Source: Xylanivirga thermophila (GTDB lineage Bacteria > Bacillota > Clostridia > Caldicoprobacterales > Xylanivirgaceae). Taken from it: a DNA stretch of 64,000 bases. The notes beneath the pieces are model-generated. The model had not been told where the DNA came from and made no database searches. It was given only the letters and a program-made list of their open reading frames with translations. Made by a program: the position numbers and the translations under genes. This document shows positions 7,795 to 17,165 of this stretch, piece after piece. The DNA lies in the NCBI RefSeq assembly GCF_004138105.1, contig NZ_RXHQ01000005.1:1-64000 (forward strand), in the 5' to 3' direction. Numbering within the stretch: position 1 is the first letter of the stretch; each line of letters starts with the position of its first letter.

Positions 7795-9537
7795 TTAGGC
7801 TGTTGCAGGTGGTATTACTATGTACCAGGAAGAATGGCGTTCCATCTCCCATAGAAGCTCTTTGGCTTCCATCTCCCGCCCTATGCCGTCGGGACGTCCG
7901 TATTTGCCAACGGGTTCAAATGTAGACGGATCATTGCAAATTACCCATACTCCGGCAGGTATCTTGCGGTAACCTTTAACTACCACGGCATGCCCACTAA
8001 AATCAACACCATCATTGTACATAACTATTAGTATATTTCCTGAATCCAGATGGGACAGCATTGTTTCTAATGAAAAATCCCATTCCAATGTATATGGCAC
8101 CTTATGCCGTTCCAATTCGTTTATAAGTCCTGTATCATACCAGCCTCCGCCATCGCAGAGATATTCTTTTCGTAGCTGTTCTGTAGTTATTGTATTATCT
8201 GGATCACGCCATTTTAGCACCATCTCCATAGATGCGGGCATGCAGTTTACTTGGCCATATTCCCCAGTCTCATATTGGTTTACATACCAATCATATGGAC
8301 GCTCATTTACTACTACTTTTTCTTCATACGGTTTAGGCTGTGCAAGTTGATAAAATACCATGGTTATTATATTAATAATTTCTTTGTATGATAATGGTTT
8401 TTCCATTTCATTTTCATCTACTAGTACATATGACCTGTTTATTATATTTAATAATGGAGGATATACCTCCCGAAATTGGACCATCTTTTGGGGATAAAAC
8501 GTATTATTATTATTATACCGCATTAGAATTCCAGTAATATCGGCCTTGTTTGCGTATGGATCATCTGTATCGACCATGTCTACCCAACCCTGATATTTAT
8601 AAATTATTTCTTCATCAAGGCGCATCTCCTCTATAGTTACAAGCACTTTTGCAAGATCTAAGCGAGTTAATGGTTGGCTTGCGTCTAGCAATCCATCTAT
8701 TTGTTCCTTGACTTTTTCATTGGCAAAATCCATGTTGGTTATTTTGCTAAATATGGATAATAAATTCCATGTATCATCTAAAGTAGCTTGTTGGGAAGCT
8801 AGGCCATATATATCCCGTTCTATTCTTTCATGCCATTTAAGGATGCGCTCTATGGAATTTTCCAGAGTTGCTTGCACACTGAGTATGGAGTTTTCATTGT
8901 CGGTTATATTGCTGACGTTTAAAAGATCGATTGCAAGGGCTTTACGTTGTACTAACGTACCTACGTTTATTATGTCTTTAGTATCTATCTCATGTCCAGC
9001 TATGGCTTCATATGCATTGGTTAGCAATTCTGCTAAAGAGCCTATAGTAACAGTTTGCTTATAGGAATCAAGGGGGATGTTGATTCCCTTCATGTTAAGA
9101 TATAATGCATTATATATGAATGCACTATCTTTTAGTGTATCTTCAATTTTAGGTTGTTCGAGTTTTACATCTCCCGTATCTACATTGATTGAAAAAATAA
9201 GTTCTTCTATTGAATGTCCATCTGGTCTACTGATGTCTACCTCAAGGGAAAATGAAGGTTTATCTCCTGTTAATGTATAGGATAAGATCGGAGCGTCTAT
9301 ATTATTTTTCTCTAGATTTGAGATGGCGGTATAAAGATGTTTTAAAAATTCTGACAAATTCTTATTAGCATTATCTATATTATCTCCAGGTCCGGTAAGG
9401 AGTGGGGTTGGAGGATAGGTTTCTTGTATAACAAGTTCTACCTTGTGCAAAAAAGGTAGTTTTATACTTTGACAGGCTACTGTTGAAAAAATTAGTATTA
9501 TTGCTATTATACCGATTGTAATACGCGATCTTTTCAT
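7795..9537 (-). CDS. Lipoprotein with SLH-like region and C39-like cysteine peptidase domain
   Basis: A 580-residue exported lipoprotein, with a signal peptide ending in the lipobox TVAC (Cys about 22). Residues around 290-375 resemble degraded S-layer homology modules (LTRLDLAKVL, DTDDPYANKADITGIL, then NTFYPQKMVQFREV). The C-terminal 170 residues form a papain-like C39-type domain with Cys in NCMPASMEMVL, His in GHAVVVKGY and Asp in VICNDPST, so the triad appears intact. A surface-anchored peptidase or hydrolase is likely, but the substrate is unknown. The gene stands alone, convergent with the oxidoreductase operon. Confidence 0.78.
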   Translation of the reverse strand: MKRSRITIGIIAIILIFSTVACQSIKLPFLHKVELVIQETYPPTPLLTGPGDNIDNANKNLSEFLKHLYTAISNLEKNNIDAPILSYTLTGDKPSFSLEVDISRPDGHSIEELIFSINVDTGDVKLEQPKIEDTLKDSAFIYNALYLNMKGINIPLDSYKQTVTIGSLAELLTNAYEAIAGHEIDTKDIINVGTLVQRKALAIDLLNVSNITDNENSILSVQATLENSIERILKWHERIERDIYGLASQQATLDDTWNLLSIFSKITNMDFANEKVKEQIDGLLDASQPLTRLDLAKVLVTIEEMRLDEEIIYKYQGWVDMVDTDDPYANKADITGILMRYNNNNTFYPQKMVQFREVYPPLLNIINRSYVLVDENEMEKPLSYKEIINIITMVFYQLAQPKPYEEKVVVNERPYDWYVNQYETGEYGQVNCMPASMEMVLKWRDPDNTITTEQLRKEYLCDGGGWYDTGLINELERHKVPYTLEWDFSLETMLSHLDSGNILIVMYNDGVDFSGHAVVVKGYRKIPAGVWVICNDPSTFEPVGKYGRPDGIGREMEAKELLWEMERHSSWYIVIPPATA

Positions 9538-9823
9538 TTTTTCACTCCTAGCATATTTGTATATAAGTTTTACAAAAGGCGCTCGATTATTTTCTATTGC
9601 ATGTTTTATAGATAATAATTATAGATGTTAAAGTTTAATATTACAAGTACAATAAATAATCTATTCAATTTGTAATATGGATTGTATTGGTATAAAACTT
9701 ATATCCGCTATATTGCACTATTTTAAAATTACGAATTGAAGAATGGCGTTATAGTTGTTAATCAAAGTTTATTATGTTAAAATTAAAATAACAAAGATGA
9801 TAGTATTATGGGAGGGAACGGAT

Positions 9824-10591
9824 TTGCAAAAAGCGGTTGAAATTGAACGAAATGGTATGACTCTAAGGGGCATGCTCCATGTGCCGGATAATAAAAAGGG
9901 TAAGTTGCCTTTGACTATTATGTTTCATGGTTTTACTGGTAATAAGTTAGAATCCCATTTTATATTTGTAAAGCAGTCACGCGCCCTTGAAAAAGCAGGG
10001 ATAGCAAGCTTGAGGTTTGATTTTCTAGGTAGTGGTGAAAGCGATGGGGATTTTGAGAATATGACATTATCAGGAGAACTTGAGGATGCTGAGGCTATTT
10101 TAGAATATGCTAAATCCCTGGATTTTGTTGACCAAGAAAAGATTTTTGTTTTAGGACTTAGCATGGGTGGCGCAGTAGCTAGCATGTTGGCAGGGCTTCA
10201 CAATGACGATATAGCAGCCCTATGCCTTTGGGCACCTGCTGGTAATATGCCTGATATAATAAGGCAGAGACTTTGTGAGCTAAAGTTTTCAGTTGAGGAT
10301 ATTGATATAGAATATTATGACTTGGATGGATTCCTTTTAGGCAGAGGATTTATAGAGGATATATGCAAAATAGATATATATGCCAAAGCCTCGGGATATA
10401 AGAAAGATGTATTTATTTTGCATGGAAACAAGGATATGACTGTATCTTTATCTGCATCCCATAGATATTTAGATGTATATGGGGATAGGGGCAGACTGCA
10501 TGTAGTGGACGGTGCAGATCATACCTTTAATAAGAAGGAGTGGGAAGAAGAAGTTATTAGTAAAACCACTCTATATTTAACAAGCTATTAG
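9824..10591 (+). CDS. Alpha/beta hydrolase (esterase/lipase-like)
   Basis: A 255-residue serine hydrolase. It has an oxyanion-hole HGFTGNK motif, the nucleophile elbow GLSMGGA, an Asp in HGNKDMTV and a His in GADHTF. It resembles cinnamoyl/feruloyl esterase-like hydrolases and peptidase S9-related enzymes, but the substrate is not assignable. The TTG at 9824 is the best start: GGAGGG at 9811-9816 is 7 nt upstream and the protein then begins LQKAVEIERNG. Earlier in-frame starts lack such a site. It precedes the MurE-like gene by 56 nt. Confidence 0.85.
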   Translation: MQKAVEIERNGMTLRGMLHVPDNKKGKLPLTIMFHGFTGNKLESHFIFVKQSRALEKAGIASLRFDFLGSGESDGDFENMTLSGELEDAEAILEYAKSLDFVDQEKIFVLGLSMGGAVASMLAGLHNDDIAALCLWAPAGNMPDIIRQRLCELKFSVEDIDIEYYDLDGFLLGRGFIEDICKIDIYAKASGYKKDVFILHGNKDMTVSLSASHRYLDVYGDRGRLHVVDGADHTFNKKEWEEEVISKTTLYLTSY

Positions 10592-10647
10592 AATTTAAGA
10601 TAGAAGATTGTGTTATTTTATATACTGAAGATTAGAAGGGTGAAGAG

Positions 10648-12006
10648 ATGATTCTAAAAGAGTTATTGGGCAGTACTCCCGTATATGAGATATACGGTCG
10701 AACAAAAAAGAATATAGAAGGACTTTGTATACGTACAGAGGATGTACGTCCCAACTATTTATATATATATATTGATGATGGTGATTATAAGACATCTGTA
10801 TATGAAGCGGTGGAACGGGGTGCTGCTGCCATATGCATAGGCAAGGATAAAGAGGTATTGCCTTGTGATGCGACATTTGTAAGAAGCTATAATATAAAAA
10901 GATTTTTATCAGCAATTGCGAAAAATTTTTATAACAATCCTTCCCAATATATAAATTTAGTAGGTATTACCGGTACACATGGCAAGTCTACTATAGCTTG
11001 GATGGTTAGGTCTATACTCCAATCAGCGGGTATCAGTACTCTTATAGTAGGGGATTCATACTATAATGTAGATGACGAACAGGCTGTATCCGGTGGTGAT
11101 ATATTTAATCCCCTTACTTTTACCTCGATTTTGCGTGAAGCTGTTGATGATCGGATAAAAAATGGTGTGGTAGAGTGTTCATATACTACAATTGTTCAGG
11201 AACGATTTAGGCATATATGGTTTGACAGTCTCATTTATACGGATCTTTACACATACTTTAAAAATCAGGATATGGATTGCCATTATATCGAGATGCGCAA
11301 GACCTTAATAGATCATCTAAAACTTTCCCACAGCCCTATAATTGTGAATATGGATGATTACCATGCCCAACAATTAGAAGGGAATAATATAATAAAGTAT
11401 GGTTTATATGGTGATTTTGATATAGGTGGAAGTGATATAGAGCTAAATAGTGAAGGAAGTAGGTTTATTTTAAAAACGCCAAAGGGGGATGTACCCATAG
11501 AGCTTAAATGTACCGGTATACACAATATATACAATGCAATGGCTGCAGCTGCTTGGGGAATGGCGCATGATATAGCTTTTGAGCACATACAAAAAGGTAT
11601 TCAAGGCTTTTGCGCTGCTAGGGAGATAGATGGTCATTTAGATATAAAGGATAATATAAAATTTTGCATAAAGGATTTACATTTTATAGATAGAGTTAAT
11701 GATATATGTGATGAGTTGGCTGTTAGCGAAGAGGGTAAGGTAGTTACTGTATTTTGTGCAGGGGCACATAGGGATTTTGATTCTACTAATAGCATATTAA
11801 AAAAGATAAAGGACTTTAGCCATTGCCTTATATTAACTTCCGATTATTCTGACAGGCATACTTTTTTGAAGGCTGCTTCTCAAATAAAAGATGGTATGGG
11901 AAATATTGAAACATATTGTGAAATTGATAACTATAAAGCATTACGAAAGGCTGTATCCTTAACAGAGGCGGGAGATACCATATTGATTTTATCAAATAAT
12001 GCGTAA
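10648..12006 (+). CDS. Divergent MurE-like Mur ligase family protein
   Basis: A 452-residue protein on the MurE plan. The N-terminal UDP-binding-like domain reads DVRPNYLYIYIDDG, then VERGAAAICIGK. The ATPase P-loop is GITGTHGKST (about 104-113). The central domain has GIHNIYNAMAAAAWG, and a C-terminal domain follows. Key family motifs are altered: the meso-diaminopimelate/lysine specificity motif DNPR is replaced by SDYSDR, the DYAHTP segment by KDLHFID, and the protein ends without the GKGHE tail. It is therefore probably not the housekeeping MurE, but a paralogue ligating a different amino acid to a different acceptor. Operon partners are unclear. Confidence 0.75.
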   Translation: MILKELLGSTPVYEIYGRTKKNIEGLCIRTEDVRPNYLYIYIDDGDYKTSVYEAVERGAAAICIGKDKEVLPCDATFVRSYNIKRFLSAIAKNFYNNPSQYINLVGITGTHGKSTIAWMVRSILQSAGISTLIVGDSYYNVDDEQAVSGGDIFNPLTFTSILREAVDDRIKNGVVECSYTTIVQERFRHIWFDSLIYTDLYTYFKNQDMDCHYIEMRKTLIDHLKLSHSPIIVNMDDYHAQQLEGNNIIKYGLYGDFDIGGSDIELNSEGSRFILKTPKGDVPIELKCTGIHNIYNAMAAAAWGMAHDIAFEHIQKGIQGFCAAREIDGHLDIKDNIKFCIKDLHFIDRVNDICDELAVSEEGKVVTVFCAGAHRDFDSTNSILKKIKDFSHCLILTSDYSDRHTFLKAASQIKDGMGNIETYCEIDNYKALRKAVSLTEAGDTILILSNNA

Positions 12007-12020
12007 AAATATATAAAGAC

Positions 12021-12054
12021 TATCGGGTGTACCGCCATTTGAGTACACCCGATA
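12021..12054 (+). terminator. Stem-loop between the MurE-like gene and M42 cluster
   Basis: A perfect 12-bp inverted repeat (12021-12032 with 12043-12054) and a 10-nt loop. The tail ATTATGATTTT is only weakly T-rich, so it may terminate poorly or act as an mRNA-stabilising hairpin. Confidence 0.5.
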
Positions 12055-12085
12055 ATTATGATTTTAATGAAAGGAGTGTACATAT

Positions 12086-13138
12086 ATGGATAGTAAGGAT
12101 TTTTTAGCTGAAGTAATCCAGATACCAGGGATCTCAGGCTATGAAGATGCTGTAGCCGATAGGGTGTCTGGCATATTTAAAGACTACTGTGACGATGTAA
12201 AAATAGACCGTTTTTTCAATGTATACGGCAAAAAGAGCAGTGGAACAGGGGAGAATAGACCTAAGATAATGCTGGCTGCACACATGGATGAGATAGGTCT
12301 TATGGTAAAGGATATAGATGATGATGGTTTTATTACATTTACCAATATAGGGGGTGTAGATCAGCGTATATTGCTGTCTCAAGAGGTTATCGTTCATGGC
12401 AAAGAAACGCTTTTAGGGGTAATAGGCGCAAAACCACCACATCTTCAACAGGGTGGCGAAGCAGATGATGCTGTGAAGATGAAGGATATGGCAATAGATG
12501 TGGCTATGCCCGCCGAAAAGGTAAAAGAATTGGTTACCATAGGCGATGTTATAACATTTAAAAGCCCCCTTGTTAGTATGCAGGGGTCGTTTGTAAATGG
12601 CAAGTCACTAGATGACAGGGCGGGAGTTGCTGTTATGCTAGAGACTATGAAAGAACTTGATAGGCTTAATTTTTGTGCTGATGTATATTTTGTAGCTACT
12701 GTCCAGGAGGAAGTAGGTACAAAAGGTGCAATAATAAGCGCATATAATATTACTCCGGATGTAGGGATAGCAATAGATGTTACGCATGGAGATACTCCGG
12801 ATGCCTCAAAGGATGATACAGTGTCTATGACCAAGGGACCTGCAATTGCTATGGGGCCTAATATGCACCAAAGGCTTACCAATAGGATGATAGAAATAGC
12901 AAAGGAATATAATATAGATTATCAGGTTGAGGTAGAGCCTGGTCCGACCGGTACTGATGCCAGATCCATACAGATATCAAAAAGCGGTGTACCAACTCTC
13001 CTTATGGAAATACCTCTAAGATATATGCATACCACAGTTGAGACATTGAATATGGATACTGTAAAAGATGCTGCCAGGATATTGGCACTTTTTATAGCTT
13101 CTCTAAAGGAGGGATGGCAAGAATGGTTGACTTATTAA
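12086..13138 (+). CDS. M42 family metallopeptidase (aminopeptidase), copy 1
   Basis: A 350-residue M42 glutamyl aminopeptidase/cellulase M-like protein. The di-metal ligands and catalytic Glu pair are present: His in AAHMDEIG, Asp in SLDDRAG, Glu-Glu in VQEEVG, Asp in AIDVTHGD and His in YMHTTVE. It would remove N-terminal residues from peptides in the cytoplasm, usually as a dodecameric tetrahedral assembly. It is the first of three tandem paralogues. AAAGGAGTG precedes the start. Confidence 0.92.
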   Translation: MDSKDFLAEVIQIPGISGYEDAVADRVSGIFKDYCDDVKIDRFFNVYGKKSSGTGENRPKIMLAAHMDEIGLMVKDIDDDGFITFTNIGGVDQRILLSQEVIVHGKETLLGVIGAKPPHLQQGGEADDAVKMKDMAIDVAMPAEKVKELVTIGDVITFKSPLVSMQGSFVNGKSLDDRAGVAVMLETMKELDRLNFCADVYFVATVQEEVGTKGAIISAYNITPDVGIAIDVTHGDTPDASKDDTVSMTKGPAIAMGPNMHQRLTNRMIEIAKEYNIDYQVEVEPGPTGTDARSIQISKSGVPTLLMEIPLRYMHTTVETLNMDTVKDAARILALFIASLKEGWQEWLTY

Positions 13139-14139
13139 AAAAACTTACCGAGGCAAATGGCGTATCAGGCGATGAGGGTCAGGTACGGGATATAATAAAG
13201 AAAGAGATTTTGCCATACGTGGATAAGGTTTATATAGATGGTATAGGCAACCTTATTGCATATAAAAAGGGTACTAGCGATAATGCAAAGAAATTGATGC
13301 TATGTGCCCATATGGATGAAGTAGGATTTATAATAAGTGGTTTTAGCGATGATGGTATGTTGAAGTTTAAGACAGTAGGGGGTATAGATCCTAGGGTGAT
13401 GGTGTCAAAAAGGGTAGTTATAGGTGAGGACAGACACCCTGGAGTATTGGGCATAAAAGCTATACATCTTCAGGAAGCGGGGGAGAGGAACAAGGCAGTT
13501 AAGGTTAAACAGATGTACATAGATGTAGGTGCAACATCTGTAGAAGAGGCAAAAAAGATAGTGAAATTAGGGGATTATGCCACATTTGATACTACGTTTT
13601 CTCCTATAGGTGAAAACAGGGTAAAGGCAAAGGCTTTAGATGATAGAGTAGGTTGCGCAGTACTTATGGAAATACTTAAGGAGACATATGCGTGTGATAT
13701 ATATGCTTGTTTTACTGTTCAGGAAGAGGTCGGCCTTCGTGGGGCAGGTGTAGCTGCTTATCATGTGGCCCCAGATATGGCATTGGTGATAGAAGGCACA
13801 ACATGCTCAGATGTGTCAGGAGTGGATGGGCATATGTATTCTACTATAATGGGTGAGGGACCGGCCATATCAATGATGGACGGAACATCAATAATAAAAA
13901 GTGATATGGTAAACAGACTTATTGAGTTGGCCAAAGACAATAATATATCGTTTCAGATTAAAAAGGGTGCAACTGGTGGGAATGACGCGGGCAGGATACA
14001 TTTATCAAGGGAAGGTGTAAAAACGGCAGTAATCTCAGTGCCATGTAGGTATATCCATTCACCTGTATCTGTGCTTGATTTGGATGACCTTAATAATACC
14101 GTTAGATTAGTAAAACAATTTGCAAAGGGGTGTGAATAA
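13123..14139 (+). CDS. M42 family metallopeptidase, copy 2
   Basis: A 338-residue paralogue of the preceding gene. Ligand motifs are CAHMDEVG, ALDDRVG, VQEEVGLRGAG and YIHSPVS. Where copies 1 and 3 have Asp in IAxDVT, this copy has Glu (LVIEGT), a possible change in metal site or specificity. The ATG at 13123 is preferred, since GGAGGG at 13108-13113 gives 9-nt spacing while the ATG at 13114 abuts it. The gene begins inside the last codons of copy 1 and is translationally coupled. Confidence 0.92.
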   Translation: MVDLLKKLTEANGVSGDEGQVRDIIKKEILPYVDKVYIDGIGNLIAYKKGTSDNAKKLMLCAHMDEVGFIISGFSDDGMLKFKTVGGIDPRVMVSKRVVIGEDRHPGVLGIKAIHLQEAGERNKAVKVKQMYIDVGATSVEEAKKIVKLGDYATFDTTFSPIGENRVKAKALDDRVGCAVLMEILKETYACDIYACFTVQEEVGLRGAGVAAYHVAPDMALVIEGTTCSDVSGVDGHMYSTIMGEGPAISMMDGTSIIKSDMVNRLIELAKDNNISFQIKKGATGGNDAGRIHLSREGVKTAVISVPCRYIHSPVSVLDLDDLNNTVRLVKQFAKGCE

Positions 14140-14140
14140 T

Positions 14141-15133
14141 ATGAAGGAATTGCTTAAAAAACTTGTTACTACATATGGACCTTCAGGTAATGAGGATAAA
14201 ATAAGAACTGTTATAGCAGATGAAATAAGGGATTATGTAGATAAGATAACAGTTGATGTGATGGGCAATCTTATAGCCCATAAAAAAGGTAATGGACCTA
14301 GGATAATGCTAGCTGCCCATATGGATCAAATAGGACTTATGGTTACCTATATAGATGAAAATGGGTTTTTACGTTTTTCCAGTGTAGGTGGAGTATCGGT
14401 TGTCAATACCATACATAGCAAGGTAATATTTAAAAATGGATTAGTTGGTGTAGTAAGCTATGAAAATGAAATAAGCGATATAAAAAAGGTGAATTTGAAC
14501 AAGATGTATATAGATATAGGTGCTTCAAATAGGGAAGAAGCAGAATCCATGGTTGCAATTGGTGATATGGCGGTATACTACACACCTTTTGCTGAAGCAG
14601 GAAATAATTTTACCTGTGGTGCCATGGATAATAGATCCGGCTGTGCAGTACTTATAGAGACTATAAAACATCTCAAAAATTGTGCTAATGATGCATACTT
14701 TGTATTTACTGTGCAGGAAGAAGTGGGGCTCCGTGGTGCGAGAACCTCTGCTTTTGCTATAGAACCAGATATTGCCATAGCTGTAGATGTAACAGGTACA
14801 GGGGATACACCAAAGAGCATGCCTATGGCGGTAAAACTAGGATCAGGTCCTGCTATAAAGGTAAAGGACGGTTCGGTTATTGTTCATCCTAAGGTAAAAA
14901 CGCTCATGGTCGACACGGCAAAAGGGATGAATATGCCATATCAAATGGAGATATTAGAATATGGTGGTACTGATTCGGGAGCTATTAGCTTGAGCAGAGA
15001 GGGCGTGCCATCAGGAGTATTGTCCATACCCTGCAGATATGTCCATAGTGCAAGTGAAATGGTATCCAAATCGGATATGGAAAATGGCATAAAGTTACTG
15101 ACTGCCATATTGGAAAAACAAATAGAACTATAA
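14141..15133 (+). CDS. M42 family metallopeptidase, copy 3
   Basis: A 330-residue paralogue starting one base after the copy 2 stop codon. Motifs are AAHMDQIG (Gln where the others have Glu), AMDNRSG, VQEEVGLRGAR, AVDVTGTGD and YVHSASE. The ATG at 14141 is supported by AAAGGGGTG upstream. A terminator follows directly, so the three peptidases form one operon and may build hetero-oligomers or divide substrates among them. Confidence 0.92.
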   Translation: MKELLKKLVTTYGPSGNEDKIRTVIADEIRDYVDKITVDVMGNLIAHKKGNGPRIMLAAHMDQIGLMVTYIDENGFLRFSSVGGVSVVNTIHSKVIFKNGLVGVVSYENEISDIKKVNLNKMYIDIGASNREEAESMVAIGDMAVYYTPFAEAGNNFTCGAMDNRSGCAVLIETIKHLKNCANDAYFVFTVQEEVGLRGARTSAFAIEPDIAIAVDVTGTGDTPKSMPMAVKLGSGPAIKVKDGSVIVHPKVKTLMVDTAKGMNMPYQMEILEYGGTDSGAISLSREGVPSGVLSIPCRYVHSASEMVSKSDMENGIKLLTAILEKQIEL

Positions 15134-15160
15134 AAAGGAAGGCTATTGGCCTTCCTTTGA
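15133..15160 (+). terminator. Terminator of the M42 peptidase operon
   Basis: A hairpin with GGAAGGC (15137-15143) pairing GCCTTCC (15149-15155), flanked by A- and T-runs, directly after the copy 3 stop codon. Confidence 0.75.
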
Positions 15161-15261
15161 TGTATTTATGATTTTATGCTATTTATAGGCAGGGCGTTGT
15201 GATATATATAACACTTTGTGGTATAATATAGATATAAAATAACCTTTAAGGAGATGAGATC

Positions 15262-15519
15262 ATGGATACTTTAAAGACTATTATGTTAGCTGGTTTGGGA
15301 GCCATGTCATACACCTATGAAAAAGCGGTAGCCATGTTAGATGATCTTGTAAAACGGGGCGATATTACAGTAAATCAGGCAAAGGAAATAAATGAAGAAC
15401 TGAAAAAGATGAATGAAAAGCAAAAGAATGCTGGTGACAATCCAGCGGAACAGGTAGATGAATTAAAGCAAGAGATTGAACAGTTAAAACAGCGTATTAA
15501 TGAATTGGAAAATAAATAA
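15262..15519 (+). CDS. Phasin-like coiled-coil protein
   Basis: An 85-residue protein. A short hydrophobic start precedes TYEKAVAMLDDLVKRGDI, and heptad-rich Glu/Lys helices fill the C-terminal half. This is the pattern of phasin/PhaI-like and poly(3-hydroxyalkanoate) system proteins. In many Clostridia and Bacilli such a gene precedes a UbiB kinase without any polyester genes, as here. AAGGAG lies upstream, and TATAAT at 15222-15227 may be its -10 element. The partner gene starts 40 nt downstream. Confidence 0.75.
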   Translation: MDTLKTIMLAGLGAMSYTYEKAVAMLDDLVKRGDITVNQAKEINEELKKMNEKQKNAGDNPAEQVDELKQEIEQLKQRINELENK

Positions 15520-15559
15520 CATGGATTGTTTTTTAATATGTTTTTTTGGATGAGATGCT

Positions 15560-17128
15560 ATGGGTAGAAGCAAGGAACGAAAGAGAATAAAAAAGATAGT
15601 AGCCACTTTTTTGAAACATGGATTTAATGATCCGGCAGAAGTGAGGGGGGCGCTGGAAGAACTTGGTCCTACGTTTGTTAAGATAGGGCAAATTCTATCG
15701 ACGCGCCCTGATATCATTCCTGAATCATATATTTTGGAGTTTCAAAAGCTTCAGGATGATGTAAAGCCGGAACCTTTCGATGCTATAAAAGGCATTATAG
15801 AGCATGAATTAAACGGGTCTATAGATGAATTGTTTTTGGAATTTGATGATAAACCTATGGCCAGTGCTTCTATTGCACAGGTACATACTGCCATGCTCAA
15901 AGGCGGGAGTCATGTAGTGGTAAAAGTACAAAGACCTTTTGTTAAACAAACTATGATGGAAGATCTTGTACTACTTAAAAAGGCCAGCCGTATACTAAAA
16001 TTTAGATCCCAGATGTCTGTAATAGATCCAGTTCAGGTAGTGGAAGAACTTGAATATACATTTAAAGAAGAGATGGATTTTTTAAATGAAGCTAATAATA
16101 TAAAAGAATTCTACGAAAACAACAAGGATATAAAATATATAACATGTCCCCAAGTTTTTGATCAATATACCACATCCAATCTACTAGTTATGGAATATAT
16201 AGATGGTATAAAGATAGATAGGGTAGATGAACTTGTAGATGAAGGTTATGATATAGATGATATAGCTACAAAGCTTACCCAAAATTATTTAAAACAGATT
16301 TTTGAAGATGGCTTTTTTCACGGGGATCCCCATCCAGGAAATATACTCATAAGTGATAAAAAAATTGCCTATATAGATTTTGGCATGATGGGGGAGTTAA
16401 GTAGGACAAATCGGGATAAATTCAATGAGTTTTTATATGGTGTAGCTACAAGAAATATGAATCTTATAACGCAATCAGTTCTAAAGATTGGCATAAAGAA
16501 AGGCAGGGTAGATACTAGAAAATTTTATTCGGATATAGAGCAGATATACAACAACTATATAGATATGTCTTTGTATAGTATAAATATACCTGAAATGCTT
16601 GATGAAGTGATGAAGGCATGCAGAAATAATAATATAGCTCTTCCGCGGGATATAACCATGATGGTAAAGGGAATATTGACCATCGAAGGTGTCATTTCAA
16701 AACTGTCACCAGATACGGACGTAATGAGTATTATAGCTCCATATATAAAGACTCAAATGTCAAAGGATAAGGATTACAGACAGGAAATATTAGATTATTT
16801 TGAAGCACTTTATAATTTCAATAAAAGTGGTCTTAAGATGCCTAAAAAGCTTTTGGAACTCATAAATGGCATCTTGGCAGGAAAATTAAAGATTCAGATG
16901 GAACATGTAAATTTAGAGAAAAATATAAATGATCTTAATAAGATGGCCAATAGGGTGGTGTTTGGCATGATCGTTTCTTCCCTTGTGATAGGTTCATCTA
17001 TTGTTATAAATGCCAATGCCGGGCCTAAAATATATGGCATGCCTGCTATTGGACTTATAGGATATCTAGGTGCTGCTGTAATGGGCATATGGCTGCTTAT
17101 ATCCATCATTCGATCGGGAAGAATGTAA
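15560..17128 (+). CDS. ABC1/AarF/UbiB family atypical kinase
   Basis: A 522-residue protein with the UbiB signature KxGQ element (KIGQILSTRPDIIP), the Ala-rich nucleotide loop (ASASIAQVH), the VVKVQRP lysine, the catalytic HGDPHPGNIL and the metal-binding IDFGMMG. Two C-terminal transmembrane helices (about 472-491 and 497-516) anchor it. The family is linked to isoprenoid quinone or lipid homeostasis in aerobes. Its role in an anaerobe is unknown. It pairs with the phasin-like gene upstream. Confidence 0.92.
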   Translation: MGRSKERKRIKKIVATFLKHGFNDPAEVRGALEELGPTFVKIGQILSTRPDIIPESYILEFQKLQDDVKPEPFDAIKGIIEHELNGSIDELFLEFDDKPMASASIAQVHTAMLKGGSHVVVKVQRPFVKQTMMEDLVLLKKASRILKFRSQMSVIDPVQVVEELEYTFKEEMDFLNEANNIKEFYENNKDIKYITCPQVFDQYTTSNLLVMEYIDGIKIDRVDELVDEGYDIDDIATKLTQNYLKQIFEDGFFHGDPHPGNILISDKKIAYIDFGMMGELSRTNRDKFNEFLYGVATRNMNLITQSVLKIGIKKGRVDTRKFYSDIEQIYNNYIDMSLYSINIPEMLDEVMKACRNNNIALPRDITMMVKGILTIEGVISKLSPDTDVMSIIAPYIKTQMSKDKDYRQEILDYFEALYNFNKSGLKMPKKLLELINGILAGKLKIQMEHVNLEKNINDLNKMANRVVFGMIVSSLVIGSSIVINANAGPKIYGMPAIGLIGYLGAAVMGIWLLISIIRSGRM

Positions 17129-17165
17129 AAAAAGGATCCAACATTGTTGGGAGGGTACGGGCAAA

